A stretch of 64,000 bases of DNA from Paenibacillus sp. 1_12. GTDB taxonomy: Bacteria; Bacillota; Bacilli; Paenibacillales; NBRC-103111. The notes under the pieces are model-generated. The model saw nothing but the letters and a program-made list of their open reading frames with translations, ran no database searches and was not told the DNA's origin. Within the stretch, counting starts at the first letter, position 1, and the number at the start of each line of letters is the position of its first letter. Both the position numbers and the translations under genes were made by a program. Shown in pieces: positions 8,602-16,814 of this stretch. Location of the stretch: contig NZ_FOTE01000003.1 in the NCBI RefSeq assembly GCF_900114475.1, positions 62,001 to 126,000 of the forward strand, read 5' to 3'.

Positions 8602-8919
8602 TTAGGAGTTGCACTGTTTTTCAATGGCTAATATGAGTTGTTTAAGTTGATCAATGGGCTTTTTTACTGTAAGGAAATAATAATTTTCAGTCCCTTTTTT
8701 TTCAGAACTAATAAAACCAGATTGCTTTAACACTTTTAAATGATGCGAGATTGCCGGTCTTGAAAGGTTTATATGATCCGTTATCGAGTTGACATTAAGC
8801 CCTTTTTTATCAGCGGCCAGCAACATAATTATTTTTTGCCTATTCTCATCCGTTAATACATCCAAAAGAGGTATACAGTCCTTAAACTGCTGAAGAACAT
8901 GTTCGGTGTTTATGCTCAA
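8602..8919 (-). CDS. ArsR-family winged-helix repressor
   Basis: A 105-residue winged-helix regulator: LLDVLTDENRQKIIMLLA, then the recognition helix region INLSRPAISHHLKVLKQSG and the wing around EKKGTENYYFL. The ELCVC metal-binding motif of ArsR/SmtB is missing. Only two cysteines are present (Cys15 and Cys103 by count), so it may sense redox state or an organic ligand rather than arsenite. The start is TTG 8919, with AGGAGGG 6 bases upstream. It is transcribed toward the oxidoreductase. A perfect palindrome lies just upstream, indicating autoregulation. Confidence 0.88.
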   Translation of the reverse strand: MSINTEHVLQQFKDCIPLLDVLTDENRQKIIMLLAADKKGLNVNSITDHINLSRPAISHHLKVLKQSGFISSEKKGTENYYFLTVKKPIDQLKQLILAIEKQCNS

Positions 8920-8936
8920 GTTATCCCTCCTTATTG

Positions 8937-8952
8937 GTTTAAATGTTTAAAC
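8937..8952 (-). promoter_or_regulatory. ArsR-type operator before the regulator gene
   Basis: GTTTAAATGTTTAAAC has perfect 7-bp arms and lies 18 bases upstream of the TTG start of the ArsR-family gene. It is the partner of the site at 8523-8538. Confidence 0.75.
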
Positions 8953-9154
8953 TAACAATACAAGGACACTTCTCTTATGTCAACTGAAAGAAAAAGGTAT
9001 GCCGAACGAAATAACACTGAAGAGCGATCCGTATCATAAAAAAGCAAGCACGAACATGAAGGCTTATAGCAGTCCTCCCATATAAAATTTTATATTTTCG
9101 ATACGATAAGATACAATATAGCCATATCAAATGGATAGAAGAAGGGAAATGAGA

Positions 9155-10309
9155 ATGGATTTTGCAAAAAAGTTAAGAGATTTGAACATCCAACATGCGA
9201 TAAAAGGTGAAGTTTCAACAAAGCTGAAGGATAATCTTCAAGTCCTTACAAAGGAGCGATTAAGTTTACTGGCTTCCAGTTACGAGCTTCCAGGTCGATC
9301 TAAGATGAAGAAGCAGGACCTTGCAGATGCACTTTACAAGCACATTACGAATGTCAATGTAGTGAGAGATACCTTGTTAGTTGCGGAAACTGAGGAGTGG
9401 GAATTAATAAATACGCTTCTAAAGGCTCCTTATGTTCAGGATGACACGCTGTATCCAGGGATGTATTTGTTTTTGAGAGAGAAAGGTCTGCTATATTCGT
9501 TTTATAAAGAGGAGAAGATGTATTTCTTAATTCCTGAGGAGATCAAGGAAGCCTATCGTAGCATACCTCTGAAGGCTTTCCTTGAAGACCGTGACCGCTT
9601 ACAGTTAATTTTACAGTATATCCATGCATCGGCTAATTTATATGGGACCTGTCCACAAGGCAAGGTCATCGAAATTTTCAATTCACAAAATAAATGTCAA
9701 TTGACTGAGAACGAGCTTGTTGATGTTTATGTAAAGATTTCAAGCAGGACTCAAACGTGGTACTTAAAACGCGGCGATGTAATTCATGAGCATTTTGACT
9801 ACGATAACAAAGATGATAAAGATGCACTTCTTGAGGGAGTTAAGGATAAACCTTACTATATTCCAGACAAGCAGGAGTTTCTAAAGTACGCAGAGTCGGA
9901 TTATTTCGAAAAGACTCCTCAGTTGGCCATTTTGCATAAATATATTTCACAGCACCTATGCAAGGATAAATGGCTTGTAGACTCCCTCGTGGAATATATT
10001 CAACTTGTTTGCTCCATGGAAGAGCCGTTAGCCGCAATCATGAGTGAGTTTGAGCGAAGAGATATTCGTTTCAACAAAAGGGAGCAATTGCAGGTGATTA
10101 TGCCATTGATTGTAGATGTCTATAATCACACTAGGATTTGGTCCAATCGTGGGCACACACTTGCCGAGCTAGGTTCAAGCTCCAGCCAGAAAACAAATAA
10201 TAACAATGTTATATATCTTGACCAGCAAGCAGCGTCTGTTAAAGTGGGGAGAAATGAGCCCTGCCCATGCGGGAGCGGGAAGAAGTATAAGAAATGCTGC
10301 GGCCAGTGA
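9155..10309 (+). CDS. SEC-C motif protein of unknown function
   Basis: About 384 residues. The C-terminus [21 protein letters not shown] is a complete SEC-C zinc motif (C-x-C-x8-CC), as in the tail of SecA, where it binds zinc and SecB or ribosomes. Near residues 35-70 a short SAP/Rho-N-like helical motif occurs ([30 protein letters not shown]), suggesting nucleic-acid binding. The middle is not recognised. I prefer ATG 9155 because GAAGGG lies 8 bases upstream; ATG 9131 and ATG 9149 are in frame but badly spaced. It is monocistronic, with a strong terminator after it. Confidence 0.8.
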   Translation: MDFAKKLRDLNIQHAIKGEVSTKLKDNLQVLTKERLSLLASSYELPGRSKMKKQDLADALYKHITNVNVVRDTLLVAETEEWELINTLLKAPYVQDDTLYPGMYLFLREKGLLYSFYKEEKMYFLIPEEIKEAYRSIPLKAFLEDRDRLQLILQYIHASANLYGTCPQGKVIEIFNSQNKCQLTENELVDVYVKISSRTQTWYLKRGDVIHEHFDYDNKDDKDALLEGVKDKPYYIPDKQEFLKYAESDYFEKTPQLAILHKYISQHLCKDKWLVDSLVEYIQLVCSMEEPLAAIMSEFERRDIRFNKREQLQVIMPLIVDVYNHTRIWSNRGHTLAELGSSSSQKTNNNNVIYLDQQAASVKVGRNEPCPCGSGKKYKKCCGQ

Positions 10310-10423
10310 GGTATCAAAATATTTATAATTCAGAGCCCAGAAGAGATACAAACACACGAGAACTAATTGATACAATTCGGTAAGAATGTAAGAGCAAATG
10401 AGAAGGTAGAGTCATAATAAACG

Positions 10424-10480
10424 GAGGGTTACTCTGAAGGCGGTTGTAATAAACTGCCTAGGAGTAACCCTCGTTTTGTT
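10424..10480. terminator. Long hairpin terminator between convergent genes
   Basis: GAGGGTTACTC (10424-10434) pairs perfectly with GAGTAACCCTC (10462-10472), followed by GTTTTGTT. An inner stem AGGCGGTT/AACTGCCT extends it. It ends the SEC-C gene and may also end the histidine kinase gene transcribed from the other side. Confidence 0.85.
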
Positions 10481-10568
10481 CTAAAGTAGATGTAATTTCA
10501 TTCAGTAGCGGAAGAGCTCATGCTGGCTTTTATGGCACATTGGTTGGACGCAGGAAGAGTCAACGTTA

Positions 10569-11978
10569 CTATTCAGAATGATGATTTGGCAGCTGGATTA
10601 CGAACACAGTCTTTTCAAAAGGGACACTTGTCAAGGTAATCGATCCATCATGGAGGGCAATGATTTCTTTGACAATGGATAGTCCAATGCCGAGTCCTTC
10701 GCCTTTTCTGCTGGCATCAACACGGTAGAACCGTTCAAAAACATGCTCTTGATCCTGTAAGGGAATGCCGCGTCCTTTATCGATAACCGTCATGAATAGG
10801 GAATCATCCTTTTCTGTAAGCCCGATCTCAAGATAATGGCCTTCTGATCCGTAACGGATCGCGTTGTCCAATAGGTTTCGCAGCGCACGTTCGATTAGAG
10901 AGGCATCAAACCAGGCTTGGATATCCTCGTCCGGGATATTTACTTCAACCGTGAAGTTTTGCCCCTCAATAAACATCAGGTAGTCTACAGCAACTTTTCG
11001 AATCAACTCAGATAAATTATGCACCTCAACATGCAGCTCTAAATTTCCCTCATCTTGCCGAGTAATATCTAACAATTGATCTAATAGCTTATCGATATAA
11101 CGAGAGCGATGCAGCAAAACTTTGGCACTCGCTTGCAGTTCCTTCTCATCCTTATACAATCCGGCGCGAATCGTTTCTGCGTAGCCTAAAATCATCGTTA
11201 GTGGGGTGCGAAGATCATGGGAAAGATTAGACAGCAGCAGATTTCGTCTGGTGTCAAATTGCTTGATTTGTTCGCCCTGATTTTGAATACGACGAGCCAT
11301 GGCATTATAATGCGTAGTGAGCTGGCCAATTTCATCCTTTTTCGTGTCCTCTAGTACAGTGATTTTACTTTGGAGGTTAAGCTGCCCTATAGCATGGTTG
11401 AGCTTATTGATGCGTTTGTTCATGGAAGAGAAAAACCATAGAGATAGCAGATAGGGAATTAATAAAGCAACAACTAACGGTAGCATAAGATTAAACATGA
11501 CTTTATAACCACGCATATAAATATAAATTTGCCCATCTTTCATATCGTTACTGGATAAGCTTATGAGCAAATAATAGGGGTGATCCTCTTGGCTAATGGA
11601 AAAAGTAAGCGTAACTAGCTCATCAACCCCCCATAGGTTCTGGGGCATATAAAGCATTCGATTTGCAAGCTGCCCAAAGTCATAGGTTTTCTTTTCTCCG
11701 AAGGTATCATAAATCGTCGATCCATCTGCTGAAATCCATTCAAAACGAATATCAGGATGGTTGCTATGAGCATTATCCAGTATTGGTGTTATGTCTTCGA
11801 CATGAAAAGCTTGACGCGCTGTTATCGTATCAAGGACTTCTTGCGAGATGGCATTCAGGCTATTCAGACCATAACCTCTATCTCCTTCACCTATATAAAG
11901 ACTAAGTGAAGTAAACAAAAGAATACTGATGATTGCACTAATGAGCATAAGTAGCCAAAGCTTTGTTCGACTTTTCAT
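10569..11978 (-). CDS. HAMP-domain sensor histidine kinase
   Basis: A 469-residue membrane kinase. Transmembrane segments at 8-29 and 161-183 flank an extracellular sensor of about 130 residues. A HAMP linker (184-240) leads to the dimerisation helix with His254 in NLSHDLRTPL, the N box NLLDNAIRYG (about 365), and the G boxes DKGRGIPL and GEGLGIGLSIV. It phosphorylates the response regulator encoded immediately upstream; the two overlap by ATGA at 11975-11978, so they are translationally coupled. The stimulus is unknown. The phased repeats upstream of the pair are probable target sites. Confidence 0.93.
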   Translation of the reverse strand: MKSRTKLWLLMLISAIISILLFTSLSLYIGEGDRGYGLNSLNAISQEVLDTITARQAFHVEDITPILDNAHSNHPDIRFEWISADGSTIYDTFGEKKTYDFGQLANRMLYMPQNLWGVDELVTLTFSISQEDHPYYLLISLSSNDMKDGQIYIYMRGYKVMFNLMLPLVVALLIPYLLSLWFFSSMNKRINKLNHAIGQLNLQSKITVLEDTKKDEIGQLTTHYNAMARRIQNQGEQIKQFDTRRNLLLSNLSHDLRTPLTMILGYAETIRAGLYKDEKELQASAKVLLHRSRYIDKLLDQLLDITRQDEGNLELHVEVHNLSELIRKVAVDYLMFIEGQNFTVEVNIPDEDIQAWFDASLIERALRNLLDNAIRYGSEGHYLEIGLTEKDDSLFMTVIDKGRGIPLQDQEHVFERFYRVDASRKGEGLGIGLSIVKEIIALHDGSITLTSVPFEKTVFVIQLPNHHSE

Positions 11979-12664
11979 TGTCCATCTCCTGAGAATCTGT
12001 AACCGATTCCACGTATGGTGTGAAAGTAATGAGGCGAACCCTCCGTGGGTTCAAGAATGTTTCGCAGTCTGCTAATAAAAACACTTAAATTGTTATCGTC
12101 AAAGTTTTCATGATTCCACACTTGCTTGTAAATTTCTCTTTTGGTTAAAACGCGGTCTGGATTTTGCATGAACATTTCTAAAAGTCGGCACTCTACCGGG
12201 GTTACAGAAAATAATTTCCCATCATTTCGAAAAAGAAAGTTATCGATGTCTAGCACTAATTTATTTAAACGTAGAATCTTGGCAGGATAAGAAGAATGAG
12301 GGCGATGTCTTCTTAACTGTGCTTGCACACGAGCAACCAATTCCACTGGACTAAAAGGCTTTGTGACATAATCATCTGCACCTAATCCGAGCGTCGTGAT
12401 TTTGTCTTGTACTTTACGTCTTGCACTAAGCGCAATGACTAACGGTGCAACATTTGCATCTCGCAAATATTGCAACACCTCAAATCCGTTGCCATCATCC
12501 ATCATGAGGTCCAGTATCAATAATTCTATGGCATATTCCTGTAGGTATTGAATAGCTTGTCGTCCTGAGTTGGCTTCTATGACTTGAAGTTCTGCTTGTT
12601 CCAAATGCATCCGAATTAACTGACGAATTTCAGGTTCATCATCTACAATTAAAATTTGATTGAT
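11975..12664 (-). CDS. OmpR/PhoB-family response regulator with apparent ATC start
   Basis: A receiver domain and winged-helix output domain. The first canonical start, ATG 12610, would omit the first strand and the acidic pocket. Upstream codons in the same frame read NQILIVDDEPEIRQLI, an ideal receiver N-terminus. They begin with ATC at 12664, preceded by GGGAGGA about 10 bases earlier; the next codon upstream but two is a stop. No ATG, GTG or TTG is available. Numbered from ATC, the phospho-acceptor is Asp52 and the conserved Lys is 102; the output domain runs from about 130 to 229 and ends HTIRGIGYRF. Either translation begins at ATC or the start codon was lost by one substitution. It is coupled to the downstream kinase gene. 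Confidence 0.85.
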   Translation of the reverse strand: MNQILIVDDEPEIRQLIRMHLEQAELQVIEANSGRQAIQYLQEYAIELLILDLMMDDGNGFEVLQYLRDANVAPLVIALSARRKVQDKITTLGLGADDYVTKPFSPVELVARVQAQLRRHRPHSSYPAKILRLNKLVLDIDNFLFRNDGKLFSVTPVECRLLEMFMQNPDRVLTKREIYKQVWNHENFDDNNLSVFISRLRNILEPTEGSPHYFHTIRGIGYRFSGDGQ

Positions 12665-12762
12665 GGTGAATCATTCCTCCCTCTCCAAGACATGGAGCCA
12701 ATCTTGATCACACCCAAATCATAACAAGAATAAATAGAGAAATACACATTTGAATGCTATTC

Positions 12763-12850
12763 ATTAAGAATCTATTAAGAAAAGTAATTCATTATCTACA
12801 AATCTCTTAAGATTTCATTAAGAATAATGGACTATTTTATCTATTATAAT
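12763..12850 (+). promoter_or_regulatory. Four phased 11-bp repeats upstream of a TATAAT box: response-regulator target promoter
   Basis: ATTAAGAA occurs at 12763 and 12774, and CTTAAGAT/ATTAAGAA at 12806 and 12817. Within each pair the spacing is exactly 11 bases, and the pairs are 32 bases apart, about three helical turns. OmpR/PhoB-family proteins bind such 11-bp direct repeats. A TATAAT box follows at 12845-12850 with no good -35 hexamer, and the last repeat lies where -35 should be. This fits a promoter activated by the adjacent regulator. It may also autoregulate the divergent regulator gene. Confidence 0.7.
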
Positions 12851-12875
12851 GATTACAGAAGTATAGCAGATAACG

Positions 12876-13097
12876 TTGATCATTTTAGAAAAACGTGCTA
12901 TCGAAACTGATGATAGAATTGTACCGGCTCGTGAGGATGAATCCATAGTGGGAAATTGGAAGAGTAACTGGTTTAGTGCATTCATGGCCGCAGTCTTGCT
13001 GTTCGGCGGATTATGGCCGGGGTTGGGCATACATAAGGCGAAGGCGGCAGGACCGACGATTTTTTATGTGAAAATGGCGACAACCGCTTCGTTCTAA
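12876..13097 (+). pseudogene. 5' fragment of an exported protein gene
   Basis: From TTG 12876 the frame encodes a signal-peptide-like stretch (WFSAFMAAVLLFGGLWPGLG, then HKAKAAGPTIFYV), which ends at TAA 13095. AKAAGPTIFYV resembles the cleavage site and first strand of Paenibacillus exported beta-helix proteins. The body is missing and is replaced by the PfaD-like gene in the same frame beyond the stop. The fragment lies directly behind the phased-repeat promoter, so it was probably the original target of the two-component system. Confidence 0.5.
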
Positions 13098-13154
13098 TGG
13101 GAGAGGCGACACGGGGGGAAGCAGCAGTTAAGCAGCAGTTCTGTACTTCCGGCT

Positions 13155-14555
13155 ATGTATCCCGAGTGGTTGGGCGATCGCTCCTTTTTAAACGTTCATC
13201 GCGTTCGGTTTGCTTACATCGCCGGGGAGATGGCGAATGGAATCGCGACAACTCAAATGGTCATTGCTATGGCCAGAAACGGAATGCTAGGTTTCTTCGG
13301 GGCGGGTGGGCTTTCTCCTGAACGCATAGAACAAGCAATAATCGAAATCCAATCTGCCTTAGATCCGGAAGGGATGTCTTGGGGGATCAATTTAATCCAC
13401 AGTCCGAACGAACCGCTGATGGAAGAAAAGACCGTGGATCTATTTCTCCGTCGGGGCGTTGTCAGAGTGTCGGCTTCCGCTTTTATGGGTTTAACACCCG
13501 CAGTCGTACGATACGCCTGCAGCGGGCTTCATCTGGATGCCGCCGGAACCATTCGCCGCAAGCATTATTTGTTTGCCAAAGTTTCCCGCCCGGAGGTAGC
13601 GAAGCATTTCATGTCACCACCGCCAGCTCGCATGCTGGAGGCGCTGCTGGCCAAAGGGCAGCTCAGCGAGGAAGAAGTCAGACTTGCTGCCCATCTGCCA
13701 CTTGCGGAGGACATTACTGTCGAGTCCGATTCCGGCGGGCATACCGATAATCGTCCATTGGCGGCCTTGTTTCCGACGATCTTGGGGCTTCGTAATGAAT
13801 TGATGCGCAACTTTGCATACACGAAGCCGATCCGAATCGGTGCTTCCGGAGGTATCGGAAATCCTGCAGCAGCAGCAGCTGCTTTTGCCCTTGGAGCTGC
13901 TTACATTATGACGGGTTCTGTCAATCAATCGGCGATCGAGTCCGGATTGTCAACGGAAGGAAAGAAGATGCTGGCGGCAGCGGATTTGGCCGATGTCATC
14001 ATGGCACCCGCAGGAGATATGTTCGAGCAAGGAGTAAAGGTACAGGTTCTTAAGCGGGGAACGTTATTTAGTTCCAGAGGCTTCAAATTGCAGGAATTGT
14101 ACCGAACTTACCGCTCGCTTGAGGATATACCGCGTGAAGAAATCTTGAAGTTGGAAAAGGAAGTGTTCCAAGAGAAGCTGGAGAATATTTGGCAGGATAC
14201 ACAGCAGTTTTTCCAAAATCGTGACCCCGGTCAAATTACCAAGGCCTTGGAAGATCCCAAGCGTAAGATGGCACTTATTTTTCGCTGGTATCTTGGCAAG
14301 GCCAGCCGCTGGGCGATCGAGGGGACAGAGCATCGCAGACTCGATTATCAGATTTGGTGCGGTCCGGCTATGGGTGCATTCAACGCCTGGGTCAAAGGAA
14401 CCTTCCTGGAGCTGCCCGATAGGCGAACAGTCGTGCAAATTGCACTCAATTTACTTGAAGGTGCGGCCGTTATTACAAGAGCGCAGCAAGTAAGAAGTCA
14501 CGGACTCAATGTCCCACAGGAAGCATTTGCATTTATTCCACGACCGCTGGGTTAA
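13155..14555 (+). CDS. PfaD-type trans-acting enoyl reductase (2-nitropropane dioxygenase fold), orphan
   Basis: A 466-residue FMN-dependent TIM-barrel protein of the PfaD family. These enoyl reductases act in trans in polyunsaturated fatty acid and AT-less polyketide synthases, as does the reductase half of PksE. Recognisable segments are FAYIAGEMANGIATTQMVIA, GMLGFFGAGGL, RIGASGGIGNPAAAAAAFALGA and YIMTGSVNQ. Homology appears to begin slightly before the ATG, at LPAMYPEWLGD, and no ribosome site precedes 13155. The frame upstream runs into the TAA that ends the exported-protein fragment. The gene therefore looks 5'-truncated by a rearrangement. No polyketide synthase genes are in the window. 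GC content is higher than in its neighbours, suggesting transfer. Confidence 0.75.
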   Translation: MYPEWLGDRSFLNVHRVRFAYIAGEMANGIATTQMVIAMARNGMLGFFGAGGLSPERIEQAIIEIQSALDPEGMSWGINLIHSPNEPLMEEKTVDLFLRRGVVRVSASAFMGLTPAVVRYACSGLHLDAAGTIRRKHYLFAKVSRPEVAKHFMSPPPARMLEALLAKGQLSEEEVRLAAHLPLAEDITVESDSGGHTDNRPLAALFPTILGLRNELMRNFAYTKPIRIGASGGIGNPAAAAAAFALGAAYIMTGSVNQSAIESGLSTEGKKMLAAADLADVIMAPAGDMFEQGVKVQVLKRGTLFSSRGFKLQELYRTYRSLEDIPREEILKLEKEVFQEKLENIWQDTQQFFQNRDPGQITKALEDPKRKMALIFRWYLGKASRWAIEGTEHRRLDYQIWCGPAMGAFNAWVKGTFLELPDRRTVVQIALNLLEGAAVITRAQQVRSHGLNVPQEAFAFIPRPLG

Positions 14556-14798
14556 GATATTACTAAATAAAATGGAGAAAATGACGGACTTCTCGATGTG
14601 TTGCCAGAAAGAAGCTAGTAAGAGGATTCATGCTGAAGAACATATTATTTCATAAGCCACGCAGACGCAGGATGAATAATAATGGATTTGTCATATAAGT
14701 TGAAAAATCGGCTGAAAAAAGTTGTTCTGCCCAATTTCCCTTGATTTTTATCAAAAGCGATCCGATTTTTAGGTCGTAATATTATTACTAAAAATAAG

Positions 14799-14828
14799 GA
14801 CAACCATCAAACCTGGTTGTCTTTTCTT
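14799..14828. terminator. Bidirectional terminator
   Basis: GACAACCA (14799-14806) and TGGTTGTC (14814-14821) form a perfect stem followed by TTTTCTT. The other side is A-rich (TAAAAATAAG), so it can also terminate the convergent ykuK gene. No gene is visible in 14556-14798. Confidence 0.8.
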
Positions 14829-14851
14829 GTATCTAAAAACGATCATGGAAT

Positions 14852-15421
14852 TCACACGATAATTTGATGTTTCTTTTTGGAATATCGGTTGGCGTATGCT
14901 GATGCTACATAAGAATCCGGTTTAATAATCGGAACCATGCCTAACGATTCTACACGCAATACCATTTCCTCTACATACAAAGACGTTTTATTTTTCACGT
15001 GATCTGAACCTGCATCAATGTGAATATACGATTCCAATGAAGCTCCATTATACACAAAGGGTAGAATGATATCCTCCATTTCCCGACGTTTATCATCACA
15101 AAAAAACAACGCAATCTCCTCGCTTAATGCGGTTTCAGTGGAGAGCTTTTCTTTGATCGAAACCATGGACCGCGGAACGATAACCTGTCGATAGCAGGCC
15201 CAAGCTCCGTTACCAGGTCGCTGGATTACCACGCCTGTAATAAATTGTGTATAACCATTATGGACCTGACAATCGGTACCTATAATAAATTTATAGACTG
15301 CTTTGGGATCAAGCTTTATAAAACCGATAATTCGCTGATGAACCTGCTCAAGACTTAAGCCTTGCTCCGAGGTATTGCGAAATGTTAACGCATGGGTTAG
15401 CTCATAATCTTGATTTTTCAT
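14852..15421 (-). CDS. ykuK: YkuK-like RNase H-fold protein (DUF458)
   Basis: About 189 residues, colinear with the YkuK family of Bacilli: FIIGTDCQVHNGYTQFITGV, RPGNGAWACYRQV, VYNGASLESYIHIDAGSDH, NKTSLYVEEMV and the C-terminal KPDSYVASAYANRYSKK. The family has a ribonuclease H-like fold with acidic residues (here Asp in IGTD and HIDAGSD) that could bind metal, but no biochemical role is established. The start is ATG 15421, with AGGTGA 6 bases before it, in preference to GTG 15430. Monocistronic. Confidence 0.88.
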   Translation of the reverse strand: MKNQDYELTHALTFRNTSEQGLSLEQVHQRIIGFIKLDPKAVYKFIIGTDCQVHNGYTQFITGVVIQRPGNGAWACYRQVIVPRSMVSIKEKLSTETALSEEIALFFCDDKRREMEDIILPFVYNGASLESYIHIDAGSDHVKNKTSLYVEEMVLRVESLGMVPIIKPDSYVASAYANRYSKKKHQIIV

Positions 15422-15550
15422 GAAATTCACCTGTACCCAAGGGTCGGTATAGTTCCTCTCTTCTTATTATTCTGGCAGGAGAAGGTGGAATCATGCCACC
15501 ACTCACGCGTTGATTTAACTACATAGCTGCTGTTCCCTATATATTATGAT

Positions 15551-15574
15551 CGTACCAACAGGATTTGAACCTGT
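15551..15574 (-). other. tRNA T-arm-like remnant
   Basis: On the minus strand, ACAGG-TTCAAAT-CCTGT has the exact 5-bp stem and TTCRANN loop of a tRNA T-arm and is followed by an acceptor-like TGGTACG-A. The D and anticodon arms cannot be folded upstream, so it is at most a tRNA 3' end, such as an integration footprint. It stands at the edge of the accessory stretch from 15.4 to 22 kb. Confidence 0.35.
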
Positions 15575-15732
15575 GATCCTATGTACCAATCGTAAGTGTG
15601 TTCCAATCTGATCGGCAGCATGAACTGGAGGCTCAAGAAGTAGAGGAGGAACAGGGTGATTGTTCATGATTCATGGTCAACTGTAGTCATCAATCATTAT
15701 TTTTAATAAGACTGATTATTTTTTATTTTCAA

Positions 15733-15760
15733 TTGACAAATATTGGCCATAGGTTATGAT
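15733..15760 (+). promoter_or_regulatory. Sigma-A promoter of a short transcription unit
   Basis: TTGACA (15733-15738) and TATGAT (15755-15760) with a 16-base spacer in an AT-rich intergenic region. Together with the small reading frame and terminator downstream it defines a transcript of about 210 bases. Confidence 0.65.
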
Positions 15761-15783
15761 AAATATATGGAAATTTAGGAAAG

Positions 15784-15861
15784 GAGGCCGATGCAAATGA
15801 GCTATAAAGATCATAGTTATCTGATAGTTAATTCTGAATTATTATTATTTCAATCGGCCTC
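15784..15861 (+). promoter_or_regulatory. Inverted repeat able to sequester the small-ORF ribosome site
   Basis: GAGGCCGAT (15784-15792), which covers most of the ribosome site and the first two bases of the start codon, is perfectly complementary to ATCGGCCTC (15853-15861) inside the reading frame. Nine mostly G-C pairs would hide the start from ribosomes, so translation may be conditional. Confidence 0.55.
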
Positions 15862-15889
15862 ACCGGACGACATGTTTGCCAGATTATAG
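15791..15889 (+). CDS. Small protein, 32 residues, unknown
   Basis: ATG 15791 to TAG 15887, product MQMSYKDHSYLIVNSELLLF followed by QSASPDDMFARL. A near-perfect ribosome site (AAAGGAGG) precedes it, with a promoter upstream and a strong terminator downstream, and nothing else is encoded on the unit. The second Met (codon 3) is an alternative start. No family is recognised. It could be a signalling or stress peptide, or merely an upstream frame on a regulatory RNA. Confidence 0.5.
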   Translation: MQMSYKDHSYLIVNSELLLFQSASPDDMFARL

Positions 15890-15945
15890 GATTAAACAAA
15901 CCTATTGGTACATAATTGTCAATTCATTTAAATTCAATGATCCGG

Positions 15946-15976
15946 CCACAGGCGAATGACGCTTGTGGTTTTTTTC
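15946..15976 (+). terminator. Strong Rho-independent terminator
   Basis: CCACAGGCG (15946-15954) pairs with CGCTTGTGG (15960-15968) with one G-T pair, followed by seven T. It ends the small transcription unit. Confidence 0.85.
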
Positions 15977-16021
15977 TGGCGTACGGAATGACTGTAACTG
16001 TAGAAAGAGGTTATACGTGAG

Positions 16022-16678
16022 ATGAGGACCTTATATCGTCCAGTCGGACTATATGAAATGCAATTAATATTAAATAGGGGGTTGAAGGGTTTTCCTCCAA
16101 GATTGCCAGAGCAGCCGAACTTTTATTCGGTTTTGAGCAAGCATTATGCCGAGCAAATGGCAATGAATTGGAATACGGATGATGCACAATCTGGCTTTTC
16201 CGGCTTTGTCACGGAATGGGATATGAACGAATCATATATCAATAAATTGGATAGACAAATCGTAGGCACCGCTCTGCATGAAGAATTGTGGGTTCCTGCA
16301 GAGCAGTTGCCTCGTTTCAATACCCAAATCCAAGGCGCAATCAGGCTTATCGATGTGTATTATGGTTCTCAATATAAATGTGAGATTTCCGGAGATTTTG
16401 TTTCTGCCGGAACCAATGTGGTTGAACAATTTTTGTTTTTCAAGGTGATGCTCGATTGCAATGCTTTGGATTTGAGACGTGAGGTTGAGAGAAATTGGCA
16501 GCTGGTGTTGTTGAACTTCAAATTCTGGGTGCTTGCCGATCCTTTTCAGCTAGGGGTTTCGCGGAAAGAAAAGCAGAGGCTGTTGGGTGAAATGACAAAT
16601 GCATGGCAGTTTATTAGACCGGAACTAAGGTTGTTAGGTAAGGAAATGATAATTAACGGAAAAAAACATGCAGAATAA
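16022..16678 (+). CDS. Conserved hypothetical protein, possibly ADP-ribosylation-like fold
   Basis: A 218-residue soluble protein. Its first half (LYRPVGLYEMQLILNRG, GFPPRLPEQPNFYSVLSK, FSGFVTEWDM, HEELWVPAEQLPRFN) matches a widespread family that is often labelled ADP-ribosylation/crystallin J1 in databases. That label is weak; the pattern of an early R, a mid-chain Y/V strand and a late E-L-W motif could suit an ADP-ribosyltransferase-like fold, but this is inference. The second half, about 120-218, is helical and unrecognised. The ATG at 16022 has a poor ribosome site (AAGAGG at 13-15 bases). Its neighbours are the small-peptide unit and the riboswitch-controlled gene on the other strand. 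Confidence 0.7.
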   Translation: MRTLYRPVGLYEMQLILNRGLKGFPPRLPEQPNFYSVLSKHYAEQMAMNWNTDDAQSGFSGFVTEWDMNESYINKLDRQIVGTALHEELWVPAEQLPRFNTQIQGAIRLIDVYYGSQYKCEISGDFVSAGTNVVEQFLFFKVMLDCNALDLRREVERNWQLVLLNFKFWVLADPFQLGVSRKEKQRLLGEMTNAWQFIRPELRLLGKEMIINGKKHAE

Positions 16679-16814
16679 ACGGATAGAGGGCACGAGATTT
16701 TTGGGAATTTTGGGAATGATGAAGTAGTAATCAGCCATATGCTGGATATTAATGGAAGGTATAGGAAGCAGGCTCGGAATCAGAAAATAACGCATAGGCT
16801 GATCAAATTTGGTT

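Noticed and set aside
13565-14438. Long frames on both strands inside the PfaD-like gene
   Set aside because: They are shadows of a high-GC coding region and lack start signals.
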